This document shows positions 6,205 through 8,337 of a stretch of 8,337 nucleotides of DNA, in pieces. Numbering within the stretch: the stretch's first letter is position 1; each line of letters starts with the position of its first letter. The position numbers and the translations under genes are program-made. The notes beneath the pieces were generated by a model, which was not told the DNA's origin, made no database searches, and saw nothing but the letters and a program-made list of their open reading frames with translations. Source of the DNA: JAVKSL01 sp039583695 (GTDB taxonomy: Bacteria; Actinomycetota; Acidimicrobiia; Acidimicrobiales; JAJPHD01); contig JAVKSL010000111.1 of the NCBI GenBank assembly GCA_039583695.1, positions 1 through 8,337 on the forward strand. Reading direction: 5' to 3'.

Positions 6205-6331
6205 GGATTCAAGCGTGCCCAAGCCCCGTCACATCCCAGCCGTAGGCTCCGCCCCGGTTTGAAAAGGTAAGCCATGACATGTGGAGTTGGCCGGCGCCCT
6301 GCACGCAGGCAGGCCGGTAGCAGGGAGGTTG

Positions 6332-6796
6332 GTGCAGATCTTCGTTGAGGCCAATCCGCGCTACGCCGACGCCTACAGCATCGACGACGACGCCGAGCCC
6401 GAGGAAGAGGCGGTCCTCCTCGAGGACGGCGAGGGGATCCTCGCCGCCCACCTTCTGGCGCCAGCGCCTCTGGAGGGATGCGTCCACTTCGTGGACGGCG
6501 TCCGGCGCACCGACTTCCGGGTGCACGACCTCTTGCCGAGCGGCATGGTCGTTCGTGGCCTCGCCGGGTCCTTCGGCGTGGGTGCCGTGCGCTGCCGCCC
6601 CCGAAGCCGCCCCGTGTTCGTGGAAGAGGGCGTCGAGCGCCGCCTCCTGTGGACCCACGGCCATGCTGCGGTCCTCCCTCCGGCGGACGGCTGGACGTGG
6701 CCCGCCGAGGGCCTGGCGAGCACCGACAGGGAGGCGGTTGCGTCTGCCGTCGAGGCACGAGACGCCGCGGCCGCGGCCGTCGCCGGAGCCGAGTAG
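6332..6796 (+). pseudogene. NurA-like nuclease N-terminal fragment fused to coiled-coil sequence
   Basis: The product has 154 residues from GTG 6332, which has GGGAGG just upstream (spacing 3 nt, short); GTG 6281 in the same frame is an alternative without a ribosome site. Residues 1-131 (MQIFVEANPRYADAYSIDDD, then GCVHFVDGVRRTDFRV at 49-64, then WTHGHAAVLPPADGWTWPAE) look like the front of an actinobacterial protein family with an RNase-H-like acidic strand (Asp55 in FVDGVRR), which I tentatively connect with NurA 5'-3' nucleases. Known NurA-type proteins are about twice this length or more and have further acidic motifs, all missing here. From about 133 the sequence changes to Ala/Glu/Arg coiled coil (REAVASAVEARDAAAAAVAG) like the SbcC-type gene that follows, and it ends at a TAG. 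The same frame stays open beyond that TAG into the next feature. I read this as a deletion fusion; the NurA link is from motif memory only. Confidence 0.5.
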
Positions 6797-6832
6797 TGGA
6801 TCACGTCGCTCCATGGAGAGAAGGTCACCAAG

Positions 6833-7582
6833 GTGAGCGAGCCGTTTGTCGCCGCTCGGGGCGAGCTACGCGGCCTCGTCGAGGTCGTCCGGTCACTCGC
6901 CCGCGTGGTCGGCCTCCCCGAGCCGGTCCTGCCTTCGGCGACGGCCACCCTGCCGGAGGCGCTGGAGACCGCAACCGGGGCGCGCACGGCGGCGGAGCAG
7001 GCGCGGGAAGCAGCGTCCGCCCGGGTCGCCGAGCTGGAGCGGCAGCGCCAGAGGCTGGCCGAGCCGGCAAGGGCAGCGATCCAAGGCCTGCTCGACCTGA
7101 AGGCCCACGCCGACCCCGGAGGGGCATGGATCGCAGCTGCCCCGGACCCCGGCGACCCGCTGTCTCCGGCGACCCGCTTTCTCCGGCCACCTCCGGAGCC
7201 GTCCAGCAGCTCGTCGGCGCGGCCAGCGCCGCAGCCAGTGCGGCGAAGCGCGAAGCTTCAAGCACAAAGGCGGGCGTCAAGACGGCGAAGGATCTCGACG
7301 CGCGGCTCCAGGCGATCGCCGCCCGGCGCGCCGACCTGGCTGGCGCCGCGGAGGTGCTGAAGAAGGAGAACTTCCCCGCCTGGGCCCGCGACCAGCGGAT
7401 CGCCGGGCTGGTAGACGCCGCCTCGCAGCTGCTTGCCCGCATGACGGGCGGCCGGTACCGCTTCGACAGCCACCTGCGCATCTGCGACGAGGTCGCGGGC
7501 GCCGTCCGTGCGGCGACGAGGCTCTCGGGCGGGGAGAAGTTCGAGGCCGCCCTCGCGCTCGCCCTCGGAGTCGCCGAGATCC
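6833..7582 (+). pseudogene. SbcC/Rad50-type SMC ATPase remnant, frameshifted and truncated at both ends
   Basis: Coiled-coil sequence (about 6860-7110, e.g. ARVAELERQRQRLAEPARAA) starts after GTG 6833, which has GGAGAGAAGG 8 nt ahead, although this may be an internal codon of a longer gene. The frame changes at a 17-bp tandem duplication (7151-7184). Taking one copy away gives continuous reading, DPGDPLSPATSGAVQQLVGA, then more coil, then FPAWARDQRIAGLVDAASQL, RMTGGRYRF and the ABC signature LSGGEKFEAALALALGVAEI (LSGGEK at 7522-7539). This C-terminal pattern is characteristic of SbcC/Rad50 ATPases that process DNA ends with an SbcD/Mre11 nuclease. Walker A (N-terminal) and Walker B, D-loop and His switch (C-terminal) are all absent; after about 7580 the sequence is unrelated. 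No active ATPase can be made. The family identity of the C-terminal part is firm. Confidence 0.8.
7151..7184 (+). repeat. 17-bp tandem duplication causing a frameshift
   Basis: GGCGACCCGCTGTCTCC (7151-7167) is followed directly by GGCGACCCGCTTTCTCC (7168-7184), differing at one base. Seventeen is not a multiple of three, and the reading frame before the repeat (SbcC-like coil) continues in another frame after it. Both copies encode GDPLSPAT in the two respective frames, so removing either copy restores an uninterrupted protein. Confidence 0.92.
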
Positions 7583-7823
7583 CTTCGATCTCTCCGTCTG
7601 GCCCGCCTCGGCAGATGGGATGCAGGCTCTGCGGGCTGCCCTTGCCGAAACACGACCTGGCGAGGGACGGCAGTGGACGACTACGTTGAAGGCCCTATCT
7701 TCGCCCGGCGCCGCCGGCACCTTGTGGGTCGACGCCGAGGTTGTTCAGCGAAGTGGCACCCGGCGACGACCCGGCGGAGGACACGCGAGCGGAACAAGAA
7801 CGAGAGGCTCAACGCCCCGATGA
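7578..7823 (+). other. Unrecognised coding fragment between the ATPase remnant and the recombinase
   Basis: From about 7578 a third plus-strand frame reads like real protein: DPFDLSVWPASADGMQALRA, then a helical stretch to ALAETRPGEGRQWTTTLKAL, then PGAAGTLWVDAEVVQRSG. It becomes Arg/Gly-rich before TGA at 7823. Third positions are mostly G/C up to about 7750. There is no start codon at its front; it begins where the SbcC-type homology ends, so it is the rear of another gene joined there. I do not recognise the family. The part after about 7750 may not be native, and the whole could be a chance open frame in GC-rich DNA. Confidence 0.35.
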
Positions 7824-7872
7824 GGACCGAGCTGGGCACACCTTCAGCACCCACAGAAGGGAAGTGACAGAT

Positions 7873-8319
7873 ATGACGCTGGCACGGGCTGGGCGTACCG
7901 CGGTCGCGGACTACCTGACTGAGTGGTTGACGCACGTGCTGCCGGCACGCGGAGTGAGCGAGGCCACCGAGGAGAACTACGCCATCATGGTCCGCTGTCA
8001 CATCACCCTGGGCGCGATCCGACTCGAACAACTCCGCCCCGACGACGTTGACCGGATGCTTCGAGGACTGGCCGAGGCCGGGAAGGCACGTTCGACCATT
8101 CGGCTATCGCGCACGGTCCTGGCGATGGCTTTGACCCACGCGGAGCGCCGCAACCTGGTGGCCCGCAATGCCGCTCGCCTGGCCATCGTGCCGCCCGCGC
8201 CGACAAGGCAGTCCCGCGCCCTTAGCCCCAATTCCCGCAGCCAGGAATTCCACCCCAGTTTCAGGCGTAGTCGAATCGCAGGGTGCGCCCGCCCCACAGG
8301 CTACCGCAGTGGTCGGTAG
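7873..8319 (+). pseudogene. Tyrosine recombinase (phage-type integrase), N-terminal domain only
   Basis: Residues 8-117 form the SAM-like core-binding domain of a phage/plasmid-type tyrosine recombinase: RTAVADYLTEWLTHVLPARG, SEATEENYAIMVRCHITLGA, IRLEQLRPDDVDRMLRGLAE, then STIRLSRTVLAMALTHAERR, NLVARNAARLAIVPPAP and TRQSRALS. After Ser118 (8226) the usual continuation into the catalytic domain (helices leading to Arg, then HxxR and Tyr) is replaced by Ser/Arg-rich sequence that stops at 8319. The catalytic domain, about 250 residues, is absent, so no recombinase activity is possible. ATG 7873 is preceded by GAAGGGAAG 8 nt upstream, a good ribosome site, although the frame is open from 7741. 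The gene marks this flank as a former mobile element (prophage, ICE or genomic island). No attachment site could be identified. Confidence 0.8.
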
Positions 8320-8337
8320 GTCTGCTTGACGCAGGAC
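8227..8337. other. Foreign sequence truncating the recombinase, possible insertion-sequence edge
   Basis: From 8227 recombinase homology stops exactly and the composition changes: CCCCAATTCC followed after a short gap by GGAATTCCACCCC, containing the inverted pair AATTCC (8230-8235) and GGAATT (8244-8249) with 8 nt between. On the minus strand two short open reads enter from the window edge, one ending CVKQTYRPLR and a stop (about 8303), the other ending LWGGRTLRFDYA and TGA (8261). Either could be the tail of a transposase whose body lies outside the window. A terminal repeat next to such a tail would suit an insertion sequence, but no family can be named and no target duplication is visible. 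Confidence 0.3.

Noticed and set aside
6274..6348. 24-codon leader ORF (ATG with AAAAGG 6 nt upstream) ending inside the NurA-like gene
   Set aside because: The ribosome site is good, but the peptide (MTCGVGRRPARR...) has no distinctive residues, no repeat or attenuator stems were seen, and the downstream gene is broken. It could be chance.
1..8337. CRISPR array, tRNA, rRNA, riboswitch
   Set aside because: No regularly spaced direct repeats, no cloverleaf with a CCA-type acceptor, and no conserved rRNA or riboswitch sequence was recognised on either strand.

Overview
The window is high-GC DNA whose third codon positions are strongly G/C biased. It fits an actinobacterium. The supporting signs are a maleylpyruvate-isomerase/DinB-type enzyme of the mycothiol-dependent family, a TipA-like MerR regulator with an almost leaderless promoter, GTG starts, and an actinobacterial-style tyrosine recombinase. 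Genus or species cannot be given from the sequence alone.

Left part (1-4746): a carbohydrate/polyol region. On the minus strand lie the remains of a sugar ABC transporter: a periplasmic/lipoprotein-type solute-binding protein that has lost its N-terminus (571 to about 1536), followed by a MalF-type permease that has lost its C-terminal half (79-528). The binding-protein remnant abuts a divergent plus-strand gene pair encoding two different zinc-dependent medium-chain dehydrogenases (1561-2562 and 2610-3647). A third, on the minus strand and converging on them (3691-4746), is a clear sorbitol/xylitol dehydrogenase. All three dehydrogenases look intact. Oxidation of an imported sugar alcohol by NAD-dependent enzymes is the simplest shared role, but the transporter remnant is not functional as read here.

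Middle part (4747-6204): a minus-strand TipA-like MerR regulator that keeps its DNA-binding half but appears to have lost the ligand-binding half. It is divergent from an intact plus-strand DinB/maleylpyruvate-isomerase-type metalloenzyme. The shared 95-bp gap holds a textbook MerR-type promoter: a 19-bp spacer with a 6-5-6 dyad. A 12-bp perfect GC-rich hairpin lies in the tail of the regulator reading frame, and an orphan coding fragment follows it.

Right part (6205-8337): a row of broken genes on the plus strand. First is the N-terminal part of a protein with a NurA-like acidic 'VDG' motif, joined to coiled-coil sequence. An in-frame TAG follows. Then comes an SbcC/Rad50-type ATPase remnant with an intact LSGGEK signature, frameshifted by a 17-bp tandem duplication and cut off before Walker B. 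After that come an unrecognised coding fragment, the N-terminal domain of a tyrosine recombinase, and a terminal stretch with inverted-repeat character that may be the edge of an insertion sequence.

I see no convincing new biological system. What stands out is the density of gene-breaking junctions beside intact enzyme genes. They would fit either a decaying mobile/accessory region or assembly chimerism. The most informative local features are the 17-bp frameshifting duplication, the apparent nurA-like/rad50-like deletion fusion, the MerR operator, and the three-dehydrogenase cluster.
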